Shown: in pieces, positions 10,401-17,395 of the stretch
How positions within the stretch are numbered: the stretch's first letter is position 1
How the letters are laid out: the number at the start of each line of letters is the position of its first letter
Assembly (NCBI RefSeq): GCF_001027285.1
Contig: NZ_CP011509.1
Coordinates: 4,410,501-4,474,500 of the forward strand
DNA length: 64,000 nucleotides
Reading direction: 5' to 3'
DNA from: Archangium gephyra
GTDB lineage: Bacteria > Myxococcota > Myxococcia > Myxococcales > Myxococcaceae
The notes under the pieces: model-generated
Databases searched by the model: none
What the model saw: only the letters and a program-made list of their open reading frames with translations
Told to the model about the DNA's origin: nothing
Translations under genes and position numbers: made by a program

Positions 10401-13400
10401 TACTACGTGGTGCGTGCCACCGAGACGAGCTCGGCCACCATCGAGGAGACGAACACGGTCCAGCAGGCGGCCACGCCCACGGGCGCCATCTCCCCGGGCA
10501 TCCGTTACTTCGATGACTTCGACGCCAACCGGCCGGCCAGCGCGTCCGCGTACTGGATTCCCACCGTCATCAGCGGCAACGCGTCCACGATGAAGATCTT
10601 CTCCGGCTGCCACTACCAGTCGGCGACGAACGCGTACCGCATGGCCTCGACGGGCACCTCGTGCGGCGGCACCTACTCCAACAGCCAGCAGCATGTGCTG
10701 GTGCTGGGAGGCAACGGCTCGGTGTCGGCGGACATCAACGGCTTCTCCATCCCGCCCAGCACCGTCAACCCGCAGATGACGTTCAACCTCTGGTACAACC
10801 TGGAGACGCGCTACGACGGCGTCTACCTCGTCTACAACACCACGGGGGCGAGCGGGACCTGGATTCCGGTGTCCGACGCGCCGTCGTCGACGCAGCCGTA
10901 CATCTCGGCGGGTGGCTACGACAACACGCTCAACAGCAACTCGGCGATCCGCATCTGGACCTACCAGAGCCTCAACGCCAACGGAGCGCTCAAGCCCGTC
11001 ACCGTCAACCTGGGCGCGCTCGCCGGCCAGAAGGTGTGGTTCGGCTTCCGCTTCCACAGTGACTCGACGGGGACCTTCGAGGGCTTCTACGTGGATGACG
11101 TCCGCGTCACGGCGGACGCGGCGGCGACGTGCACCACGAACATTCCGCCTCCGGGCCCGGCCGTTGCCTACAAGGTGACGGGGCTGCCGTCGTCGGTGGC
11201 CGCGGGCATCGCGTCCTCCATCACCGTGTCGGCGGTGGACTCGGCGGGTGTGGTGGCCAACAGCTACGAAGGTAGCGCGGCCCTGGCCAGCTCGGACACC
11301 AAGGCGGTGCTGCCCTCCAGCGCGGCCTTCACCGAGGGCGTGGCGAGCGGTCTCCCCGTCACCTTCGGCTCCATGGGCCCGCAGGTCATCACCGCGACGG
11401 ACCTGGCGAGCCCGGGCATCACCGGCAGTGGCGGCACCACCGTCACTCCGGGCGCCGCGTCCCGGCTGGTCTTCACCGTGCAACCCTCCAACGCGGTGGC
11501 GGGCGCTTCCATCCCCGCCATGAAGGTGGGCCTGCTGGATGTGTACGGCAACACGGTGTCCACGGGCACGCCCGCCATCACCCTCGCGATTCGTGACAAC
11601 GTGGGCGGTGGCACGCTGGCCGGCACCGCGACGGTGACGGCGGTGAGTGGTGTGGCCACCTTCAGCGGCCTGTCCATCAACAAGGTGGGCGCGGGCTACA
11701 CGCTGACGGCCAGCTCCCCGGAGCTCACCGGGGTCACCAGCTCGGGCTTCAACATCACCCCGGCCGCGGCGAACAAGCTGGCCTTCCTGACGCAGCCCTC
11801 CACCGCGCAGGCGGGCTCGTCCCTCGCTCCGGCGGTGCAGGTGGCCATCACGGACACGTACGGCAACGTGACCACGTCCACGGCCAATGTCGTCCTCGCG
11901 CTGAGCGCCAGTCCGGCGGGGGCCACGCTCTCCGGCACCACCACGGTGGCGGCGGTGAGCGGTGTGGCCACCTTCTCCAACCTGTCGCTCAACAAGGTGG
12001 GCACCGGCAACAAGCTGACGGCGACCTCGGGCTCGTACACCAGCGCGGGCAGCGAGCTGTTCGAGGTGACGCCCGGTGCTCCGTACCGCGCCCTCATCAC
12101 CCGGCAGCCTTCCGACGTGGCGGTGGGTGCGCCCATCACCCCGGCCGTGGAGGTCTCCCTGTATGACCGGCTCGGCAACCTGGCGACGCAGGTCAACTCG
12201 CCTGTCTCCGTGTCGCTGGCCTACAACACGAGCGGCGGCGCCCTGGGTGGCACCACCACCGTGGACGCGGTGAAGGGTGTGGCCACCTTCGACGCCCTCA
12301 GGGTGACCCGCCCCGGCGTCAACTACACGCTGCAGGCGGGTGGCAGCGGGCTCTTCCTGGACTCCAGCGTGAGCTTCAACGTGCGCGCGGGTGCTCCGGC
12401 CCGGCTGGCGTTCCGCGCGCCTCCGGCCAACGCGGTGGCGGGCGCGGCGCTCGCCCCCGTGACGGTGGAGGTGCAGGACCTGGAGGGCAACCTCAACACC
12501 AGCGCGACGGCGGAGGTGACGCTCTCCCTGGGCGGTCCGGCGGGCGGCTCGCTCGGTGGCACCACCACGGTGGCGGCCGTCAACGGCGTGGCTACCTTCC
12601 CGTCGCTCTTCATCCACCGGGCGGCCCTGGGCTACACGCTGGGCGCGAACGCCACGGGCCTGACGGGGGCCACCAGCCGCGCCTTCGACATCGCTCCGGG
12701 CGCGGTGGCGGCACTGGCCTTCTCCGCCCAGCCGGCCAACGTGGCGGCGGGCACGGCCTTCGCCCCGGTGGTGAAGGTCTCCATCCAGGACGAGTACGGC
12801 AACGTCGTGGCGAGCGCCCATGACGAGGTCTCCCTGTCCCTGGCGAGCAACTCGGAGGGCGCCACGCTGGTGGGCACGATGAAGGCGGCGGCCGTCAACG
12901 GCGTGGCCTCCTTCAACGAGCTGTCCGTCAACCGGGTGGGCGCGGGCTACACGCTGGTCGCGGCCTCGGGCTCGCTCAAGGGCGCGACGAGCACGGTGTT
13001 CGACGTGGAGGCCGGCAAGTCCTCCCGGCTGGTGTTCCGCACGGCTCCGGCCCACACCCCGGCGGGCGCGCTCCTGGCTCCCATCGAGGTGGAGATCCGC
13101 GATGCCTTCGGCAACCCGGTGGCGGCGACGAACAGCATCACCCTGACGCTCCAGGGCGGCACGGGTGGCACGCTGGGCGGCACCACCACGGTGACGGCGA
13201 GCGGCGGTGTGGCGGCCTTCGGTGACCTGGCCATCACCCAGGCGGCGGCGGGCTACCGGCTGCTGGCGAAGGCGGACGGGCTGGTGGACGTCACCAGCGG
13301 CCCGTTCGATGTGTCGCCCGGTGCGGCGGCGGCCCTGGCCTTCTCGGTCCAGCCCGGTTCCAGCCAGGCGGGTGCCGCGATGGGCCCGGCGATCCGGGTG

Positions 13401-14639
13401 TCCATCCGGGATGCCTTCGGCAACCTCGTCACGGGGGCGTCGGACGCCATCACGCTCTCCCTGGGCTCCAACCCGGGCAGCGCGGCGCTGGCGGGCACCA
13501 CCACGGTGGCGGCCGTCAACGGCATGGCCACCTTCGAGGGCCTGTCGCTCAACCGTCCGGGCCGCGGTTACACGCTCCAGGCGAGCGCGGCCGCGCTGTC
13601 CTCGGCGACGAGCTCGGCGTTCGAGGTCATCACCGGGGCTCCGGCGCGCCTGGTCTTCCGCGGCACGCAGGCCCGGGTCGCGGCGGGTGTCACGCTGGCG
13701 CCCATCGAGGTGGAGCTGCAGGACGCCCTGGGCAACGTGCTCTCCAGCAGCATCGCCCAGGTGACGCTGAGCCTCGGCGCGAACCCGGCGGCCGGCCTGC
13801 TGCTCGGCGCGGCGCCGGTGTCCGCGGTGAATGGCGTGGCGAAGTTCGACGGCGTGTCCCTGCGCAAGGCCGGCACCGGCTACACGCTGGTGGCCAGCGC
13901 CCAGGGCTTCGCGGGTGCGACGAGCACGGCGCTCGAGGTGACGCCGGGCCCGGTGGCCAGCTACGCGCTGTCGCTCCCCGCGAGCGTCACCGCGGGCCAG
14001 GAAGTGACGCTCTCCGCCACGGCGTATGACGCGTACGGCAACGTGGCCACCTCCTACGCGGGGGCGGTCCGGGTGGCGAGCTCGGACGGCTCGGGACACC
14101 TCCCGGCCAACGCGGCCTTCGTGGACGGGGTGCTCTCCGGCCTGAAGGTGACGTTCATGTCCTCGGGCCTGAGGACGCTCTCCCTGACGGACGCCGAGCA
14201 GGCCAGCCTGAGCGGTGTCGCGCAGACCAACGTCACGCCCTTCGCACAGCCCACCGTGGCGGTGACGGAGCCAGCGGGCGGTACGGAGGTGTCCGGTGAG
14301 GTCCGCATCACCGCCGCGGGTGCGGTGGCCGCGGGCACCACGCCGGCCCGGCTCTCCCTCCTGGTGGACGGTCAGGTGATCGCCACCGGCACGGAGGCGA
14401 CGCTGACGGCCACCTGGGACAGCTCCAAGGTGGCGGGTGGCACAGCGCACACGGTGACCGCCGTGTTCTCCGACAGCGCGGGCAACGTGGTGGGCTCCGC
14501 TCCGGTGGGCATCACCGTGAAGGCCGAGCGTTGCGGCTGCGGCGCCACCTCGGGCGCGGACGCGAGCCTGTACCTGGGGTTGTTCGCCCTGGCGCGGTAC
14601 GTGTCCCTGCGGCGGCGTCAGACGCGCAAGGCCGCCTGA
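7410..14639 (+). CDS. Giant secreted S8 subtilase with Ig-like repeats and MYXO-CTERM-like tail
   Basis: A 2409-residue exported serine protease. After an N-terminal signal (ending near TTALACGG, a possible weak lipobox) and a ~280-residue prodomain comes an S8 catalytic domain. Its triad is Asp330 (VSDSGLD), His378 (DGHGT) and Ser624 (SGTSHSTP). Next come a P-domain-like beta region, two fibronectin-III-like modules and a jelly-roll-like segment. Ten ~100-residue Ig-like repeats follow: one A-type, eight near-identical B-type, one A-type. A final Ig-like domain precedes the C-terminus CGCGATSGADASLYLG, a hydrophobic helix and RRRQ, which resembles the MYXO-CTERM sorting tail that keeps proteins at the myxobacterial surface. 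ATG 7410 is preferred; ATG 7440 is possible. A likely role is surface proteolysis or adhesion during predation. Confidence 0.9.
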   Translation: MKESAYRTAGMRARGVSTRVLGVAWLTTALACGGSGNESGQRLEGYRSDAPLHKVQLSAQRAAELEKQGAKVLGDYGAFKLVQVDTATLDSLQAAPGVELRDDYDHILLNAGRIDTTTASATSLRGMRKTAFVGKRFHLVHFSGPVRAEWLAELEATGVKVVTYVPNNAYLVYGDGAALGSLQRHITASPAIQWDGEYLEDYKLEPSIQTIDTPTYAIQLIKDDEANAETLALIRGLQSREGVVQEAMDYVNVVAWVDRKALDQIVQRPDVLSIQPRPQRKKFDERQDMVLAGQITGTGPTGPGYLAWLASKGFTQAQFTASGFGVDVSDSGLDNGTGTPNHFGLYVNGDVTAASRVVYARLEGTASSGSTIQGCDGHGTLNAHIVAGFSNKTGAPFTDTNGFSHGLGVAPFVKVGSSVVFDPGTFTDPDYEDLQSRAYRDGMRISSNSWGAGSDLYDADAQRYDALVRDAQPTGSAVPNPGNQEMFIAFAAGNDGPTVGSIGTPATAKNVMSVGASENVRPFGAADGCDTPDSEANSLYDVASFSGRGPTADGRKKPDIQAPGTHVGGGVAQVAGQRATTPANPNGSALSCFTSLGDGVCGGTGGSLFFPSSQQWYSASSGTSHSTPAVAGAAALVRQYFINQGSTPPSPAMTKAFLMGSTRYMTGTGANDSLYSNNQGTGLMDLGMAFDGAPRLLDDQNPANLFTATGQTRTFSGVVADATRPFRVTLAWTDAPGSTTGSAWKNNLDLTVTAGGSTYKGNVFTGANSVTGGSADTQNNVENVFLPAGLTGPYTVTVTATNVNSDGVPNLGTAVDQDFALVVYNACTSATATPTDAAVSVSGDNRASVSWTPNGASSYNIYRATKAGGPYTRVGTAAAPPFTDAGLSGGTTYYYVVRAVECAESPNSNEASVTATGVCALPPGFAGLTFVNNTTASTCANTLSWSAATPICGGGISYSVYRSNTPGFTPSSANRIATGVTGTSFADDLNLTHNTPYYYVVRATETSSATIEETNTVQQAATPTGAISPGIRYFDDFDANRPASASAYWIPTVISGNASTMKIFSGCHYQSATNAYRMASTGTSCGGTYSNSQQHVLVLGGNGSVSADINGFSIPPSTVNPQMTFNLWYNLETRYDGVYLVYNTTGASGTWIPVSDAPSSTQPYISAGGYDNTLNSNSAIRIWTYQSLNANGALKPVTVNLGALAGQKVWFGFRFHSDSTGTFEGFYVDDVRVTADAAATCTTNIPPPGPAVAYKVTGLPSSVAAGIASSITVSAVDSAGVVANSYEGSAALASSDTKAVLPSSAAFTEGVASGLPVTFGSMGPQVITATDLASPGITGSGGTTVTPGAASRLVFTVQPSNAVAGASIPAMKVGLLDVYGNTVSTGTPAITLAIRDNVGGGTLAGTATVTAVSGVATFSGLSINKVGAGYTLTASSPELTGVTSSGFNITPAAANKLAFLTQPSTAQAGSSLAPAVQVAITDTYGNVTTSTANVVLALSASPAGATLSGTTTVAAVSGVATFSNLSLNKVGTGNKLTATSGSYTSAGSELFEVTPGAPYRALITRQPSDVAVGAPITPAVEVSLYDRLGNLATQVNSPVSVSLAYNTSGGALGGTTTVDAVKGVATFDALRVTRPGVNYTLQAGGSGLFLDSSVSFNVRAGAPARLAFRAPPANAVAGAALAPVTVEVQDLEGNLNTSATAEVTLSLGGPAGGSLGGTTTVAAVNGVATFPSLFIHRAALGYTLGANATGLTGATSRAFDIAPGAVAALAFSAQPANVAAGTAFAPVVKVSIQDEYGNVVASAHDEVSLSLASNSEGATLVGTMKAAAVNGVASFNELSVNRVGAGYTLVAASGSLKGATSTVFDVEAGKSSRLVFRTAPAHTPAGALLAPIEVEIRDAFGNPVAATNSITLTLQGGTGGTLGGTTTVTASGGVAAFGDLAITQAAAGYRLLAKADGLVDVTSGPFDVSPGAAAALAFSVQPGSSQAGAAMGPAIRVSIRDAFGNLVTGASDAITLSLGSNPGSAALAGTTTVAAVNGMATFEGLSLNRPGRGYTLQASAAALSSATSSAFEVITGAPARLVFRGTQARVAAGVTLAPIEVELQDALGNVLSSSIAQVTLSLGANPAAGLLLGAAPVSAVNGVAKFDGVSLRKAGTGYTLVASAQGFAGATSTALEVTPGPVASYALSLPASVTAGQEVTLSATAYDAYGNVATSYAGAVRVASSDGSGHLPANAAFVDGVLSGLKVTFMSSGLRTLSLTDAEQASLSGVAQTNVTPFAQPTVAVTEPAGGTEVSGEVRITAAGAVAAGTTPARLSLLVDGQVIATGTEATLTATWDSSKVAGGTAHTVTAVFSDSAGNVVGSAPVGITVKAERCGCGATSGADASLYLGLFALARYVSLRRRQTRKAA
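11458..13950 (+). repeat. Eight tandem Ig-like (B-type) coding repeats
   Basis: Eight consecutive ~102-104-codon units lie inside the subtilase gene. Each runs LxFxxQP...AGxxLAP, then VxVxxxDxxGN, GTTTVAAVNGVATF and GYTL. They are flanked on each side by one different unit (A-type, containing SYEGSAALASSD or SYAGAVRVASSD, about 11164-11457 and 13951-14245). The short core GGCACCACCACGGTGGC and its variants recur at the DNA level, so this stretch is prone to unequal recombination and assembly collapse. Confidence 0.85.
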
Positions 14640-14807
14640 GGGGTGAAGCCGGTCCCGTGCGCGTGCTGACCGGGCGCGCCGGGGCCGGGCCGGGTGGGGA
14701 GGTGCTCTCCGCCCGGTTGCCTGGAAGACGAGCAGGTGGATGGGAACGCGCTGCCGTGGGTCACTCCCACCAGCGCGTTCTGCTTTGGAAAGGCCAGGAG
14801 GGACGGC

Positions 14808-15191
14808 ATGGCGTTGCTGACGGCGCAGGTGGGGGCGTGGGCGGTGATGGTGCTGATGGGGGCGGGCGGGGCGGAGGGGGAGGGCGGCTCGACGTGGAAG
14901 CAGCGGGCGGAGAAGCTCGCGAGCGAGGCGCGGGCGCTGGCCAACCCGCGTGGGTGCGAGAAGGTGGAGGAGTGCGAGCTGGCGGGGTTCGGCCACAAGC
15001 CCTGCGGCGGGCCGCGCGAGTTCATCGTCTGGTGCTCGCGGACCACGGACGTGAAGACGCTGCGGGCCCGGCTCGAGGCGCTCGAGAAGGCCGAGAAGGC
15101 ATGGCAGGAGGAGGCGGGGCTCAAGTCCCGCTGTGGCCTGACGCGCAGGCCGCGGCTGCGGTGGGCGGACGGGGTGTGTCTCGCGCGGTAG
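14808..15191 (+). CDS. Small exported Cys-containing hypothetical protein
   Basis: A 127-residue protein that I do not recognise. ATG 14808 has an excellent ribosome binding site (AGGAGG, 6-nt spacer). Residues 1-23 form a signal peptide (MALLTAQVGAWAVMVLMGAG). The mature part has six Cys (GCEKVEECE, KPCGGPRE, FIVWCSR, SRCGLTR, GVCLAR), suggesting disulfide bonds, and a charged helix (LRARLEALEKAEKAWQEE). It lies downstream of the subtilase by 168 nt and ends at a bidirectional terminator. Confidence 0.65.
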   Translation: MALLTAQVGAWAVMVLMGAGGAEGEGGSTWKQRAEKLASEARALANPRGCEKVEECELAGFGHKPCGGPREFIVWCSRTTDVKTLRARLEALEKAEKAWQEEAGLKSRCGLTRRPRLRWADGVCLAR

Positions 15192-15200
15192 CGTGAAGCG

Positions 15201-15241
15201 CGACCCACGCCGCACCGGCGCTCACCGGAGGGCGTGGGTCG
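15201..15241. terminator. Bidirectional intrinsic terminator
   Basis: CGACCCACGCC (15201-15211) pairs perfectly with GGCGTGGGTCG (15231-15241), an 11-bp GC-rich stem. It lies between the convergent 127-residue secreted protein gene and the small lipoprotein gene. There is no T-run, as is common in high-GC myxobacteria. Confidence 0.6.
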
Positions 15242-15269
15242 TGGCAGCGGGAAACATGCTCCGGCCCGC

Positions 15270-15491
15270 TCAGTTGTCGGTCGCGTCCTCGGCCTTGTCG
15301 CCGGCCTTCTCGACGGCGTCGCCGGCCTTCTCCGCCGTGTCCTCGGCCTTGTCGCCGGCCTTCTCCGCCGCGTCCCCCGTCTTCTCCGCGGCGCGCTCGG
15401 CGTCGGCCTTGGCGCCCTCCCGCGTGTGGCTGCAGCCCACCCCGGCCAACAGGGTCCCCAGCGCGACGGCGAGCAGTGCCTTCCTCGTCAT
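15270..15491 (-). CDS. Small LEA-like repeat lipoprotein
   Basis: A 73-residue probable lipoprotein: a signal ending LLAGVGCSHT, then a highly charged, Ala-rich helix built from repeats of EKAGDKAED/AEKTGDAAEKAG (about 11-residue periodicity, as in LEA-like and YtxH-like stress proteins). ATG 15491 has a GAGGAGGGG ribosome binding site. The DNA repeats mirror the protein repeats. A plausible role is envelope stress protection, but this is inference from composition only. Confidence 0.7.
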   Translation of the reverse strand: MTRKALLAVALGTLLAGVGCSHTREGAKADAERAAEKTGDAAEKAGDKAEDTAEKAGDAVEKAGDKAEDATDN

Positions 15492-15704
15492 GTCCCCTCC
15501 TCGTGTGGGGCTCCGGCCTTCCGCCGCCGGAACCTCGTGACGAGCAGGAAGGTACGGACGCTCCGGCCCTGTCACAGGGAGTTGAAAGCAAGTGGGCCGC
15601 CTGGCGGGACGCAGGGCGGGCGGCCGGGCTCGATTTCTTGAATTTTCGTTGTCCTATCAAGGGCTTCGAAGACGGGTGCAACCTTCCAAAAGGGACAAAA
15701 GCCT

Positions 15705-15733
15705 TTGACTCCACGTTCCCGCGCGGGCTAGAC
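15705..15733 (+). promoter_or_regulatory. Candidate promoter of the che operon
   Basis: TTGACT (15705-15710), a 17-nt spacer, then CTAGAC (15728-15733), about 60 nt upstream of the OmpA-like lipoprotein start. The -35 is close to consensus and the -10 is weak. It lies in an AT-richer 300-bp gap consistent with a promoter region. It was found by eye only. Confidence 0.3.
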
Positions 15734-15793
15734 GCGGACGGCTCGTATTTGGGTGTGACTCGTCCTTGGGACGTCCTTTTTTTTGGAGGAGAG

Positions 15794-16549
15794 ATGCGTC
15801 GGATTTCGATGGTCGCGGGGCTTGCCCTCGCTGTGACGGTGCTGGCCGGCTGCCCGCCGACCTACCCCAAGTGCAACAGCGATGAGACCTGCCAGGAGAA
15901 GGGCGAGGTCTGTGTGAACGGCTCCTGCCAGGAGTGCTCCTCCGACGCCAACTGCAAGGAGGGCTTCGCGTGCCAGGAGAACAAGTGCGTTCCCAAGGGC
16001 CCGGAGTGCTCGCGGGATGAGCAGTGCACGGGCGGGAAGATCTGCGAGGCCGGCAAGTGCGCCGAGCCGCAGTGCAACTCCAAGGCCCAGTGCCAGGGGG
16101 CCCAGGAGTGCCAGAAGGGCCGCTGCGCGCTGCCCCCGGGCGCCTGCAACTCCAACACCGACTGCGGTGGGGACCAGGAGTGCAAGGAGAACAAGTGCGT
16201 GGCCGCCGCCGCCCAGAAGGCCGAGTGCAACTATGAGCCGCTGCGCTTCGGCTTCAACGAGTCCTCCCTCACCTCCGAGGCGCAGAGCCGGCTGGGTGAG
16301 CTGGCCCAGTGCCTGAAGGACGCGGGCGGCCGTATCGAGCTCGCCGGGCATGCGGACGAGCGTGGCACCGAGGAGTACAACCTCCAGCTGTCCCAGAAGC
16401 GCGCCGCCTCGGTCAAGAAGTACCTGGTGGACCTGGGCGTGCCCGCCGGCCAGCTGAAGACGGTGGGTTACGGCGAGAACAAGCCGGCCGAGCAGGGGGC
16501 CACGGAGGAGTCCTGGGCGGCCAACCGTCGCGTCGAGTTCGTGCGCTAG
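15794..16549 (+). CDS. OmpA/Pal-like lipoprotein with Cys-rich N-terminus (CrdB-like)
   Basis: A 251-residue outer-membrane-type lipoprotein. The signal ends in the lipobox VLAGC. Residues ~25-140 form a Cys-rich region of repeated C-x(5-8)-C units (CNSDETCQEKGEVCVNGSC and similar). The C-terminal ~110 residues are an OmpA/Pal peptidoglycan-binding domain (GHADERGTEEYNLQLSQKRA, NRRVEFVR). ATG 15794 has GGAGGAGAG upstream. It directly precedes the che genes. In M. xanthus, CrdB, a predicted lipoprotein of this general kind, heads the Che3 cluster, so this is a likely CrdB counterpart anchoring an envelope sensor to peptidoglycan. Confidence 0.85.
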   Translation: MRRISMVAGLALAVTVLAGCPPTYPKCNSDETCQEKGEVCVNGSCQECSSDANCKEGFACQENKCVPKGPECSRDEQCTGGKICEAGKCAEPQCNSKAQCQGAQECQKGRCALPPGACNSNTDCGGDQECKENKCVAAAAQKAECNYEPLRFGFNESSLTSEAQSRLGELAQCLKDAGGRIELAGHADERGTEEYNLQLSQKRAASVKKYLVDLGVPAGQLKTVGYGENKPAEQGATEESWAANRRVEFVR

Positions 16550-16576
16550 CCGTCCTTGAGGTAGGCTGCGCGCGAA

Positions 16577-17011
16577 ATGGCCTCGACCGAGACCGAGACG
16601 CGGCAGTCCTACCTCGTATTCGCCTGTGGCAGCAGCTGGTACGCCGTACCAGCTGAGTGCGCGGCGGAAGTCGTCAGCTTTCCCGAGTTGACGCGGGTGC
16701 CCGGAGCCCCCGGGCACCTGTTGGGAGTCTTCGCTCACCGCGGGGAGGTCATCCCCGTGGTGGACATGAGCACCCTGGTGTCCGGGGAGAGCGAGCCCAC
16801 CCGCCGCGCCGTGCTGGTGCGGCTGACGCGGGGCACCCTGGCCCTCACGGCCAGCCGGGTGGCCGGCGTGTCCCAGGTGGATGGACGCCTGGAGCCCCTG
16901 GGCGCCAACGGGGTGCACCTCCACCTGCGCGGGCCCGCACGCAGCGCCCAGCGCGACGTGGCGGTCATCGATCCCGAGGGCCTGTTCGATCACCTCAGCC
17001 AGGGAAGCTGA
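16577..17011 (+). CDS. cheW: CheW coupling protein
   Basis: A 144-residue single-domain CheW: YLVFACGSSWYAVPAECAAE, then GVFAHRGEVIPVVDMSTLV, where the family expects hL(R)GxhhPVhDL. CheW couples receptors to CheA. It sits 27 nt after the OmpA-like lipoprotein and 3 nt before the next gene. This is the first cytoplasmic component of the cluster. Confidence 0.88.
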   Translation: MASTETETRQSYLVFACGSSWYAVPAECAAEVVSFPELTRVPGAPGHLLGVFAHRGEVIPVVDMSTLVSGESEPTRRAVLVRLTRGTLALTASRVAGVSQVDGRLEPLGANGVHLHLRGPARSAQRDVAVIDPEGLFDHLSQGS

Positions 17012-17014
17012 GCC

Positions 17015-17395
17015 ATGGCCACGGGCAGCCGCAGCATCACCGGCATGCTCCTGTGCCGGGCGGGCCACCAACGGGTGGCGTTCTCCGCGCACGAGGTGGC
17101 CACCATCGAGTCCCCCAGCACCTTCGGGGGCTGGGCCGGTTCGGCGTGCCAGGCTTTTGGCGCGGCCACCGCGGCCGAGCGCATCCTCGTGGCCGCCACG
17201 GGTGAGGCGGTGGGCGTGGACGCGCTGGAGATCGACTCCGAGCCGCTCACCCTGTTGCCGGCGCCGGCGTTGCTGGCCCGGGTGGCGGGGGGCAGCCTGC
17301 GCGGTTTCGTCCAGGTGCGTGGCGCGCTGTGGCCGTTGATGTCGTTGGTGGACTTCGGGCGTTTCCTGGCGCCCTCCGCTCGGGAGGCCGCATGA
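17015..17395 (+). CDS. Divergent CheW-like protein
   Basis: A 126-residue protein with a recognisable but weak CheW fold (FSAHEVATIESPSTFGGW near the N-terminus; GSLRGFVQVRGALWPLMSLV near the C-terminus, corresponding to the strand carrying the receptor/CheA contact). It is shorter than canonical CheW and lacks the GhhxhRG motif. It begins 3 nt after CheW and its stop overlaps the ATG of the next MCP. It may be a receptor-specific adaptor, comparable to FrzB beside FrzA. The CheW assignment is by fold-level resemblance only. Confidence 0.65.
   Translation: MATGSRSITGMLLCRAGHQRVAFSAHEVATIESPSTFGGWAGSACQAFGAATAAERILVAATGEAVGVDALEIDSEPLTLLPAPALLARVAGGSLRGFVQVRGALWPLMSLVDFGRFLAPSAREAA

Noticed and set aside
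7551-15215. A 2554-codon open frame antisense to the subtilase gene
   Set aside because: It is a by-product of extreme GC3 bias and repeats in the sense gene. Its translation is Arg/His/Gly-rich with no domain similarity, no signal and no ribosome binding site.
15771-15793. GGACGTCC followed by a T8 run as a terminator before the OmpA-like gene
   Set aside because: The stem is only 4 bp and the T-run directly precedes the ribosome binding site; it more likely belongs to the leader.
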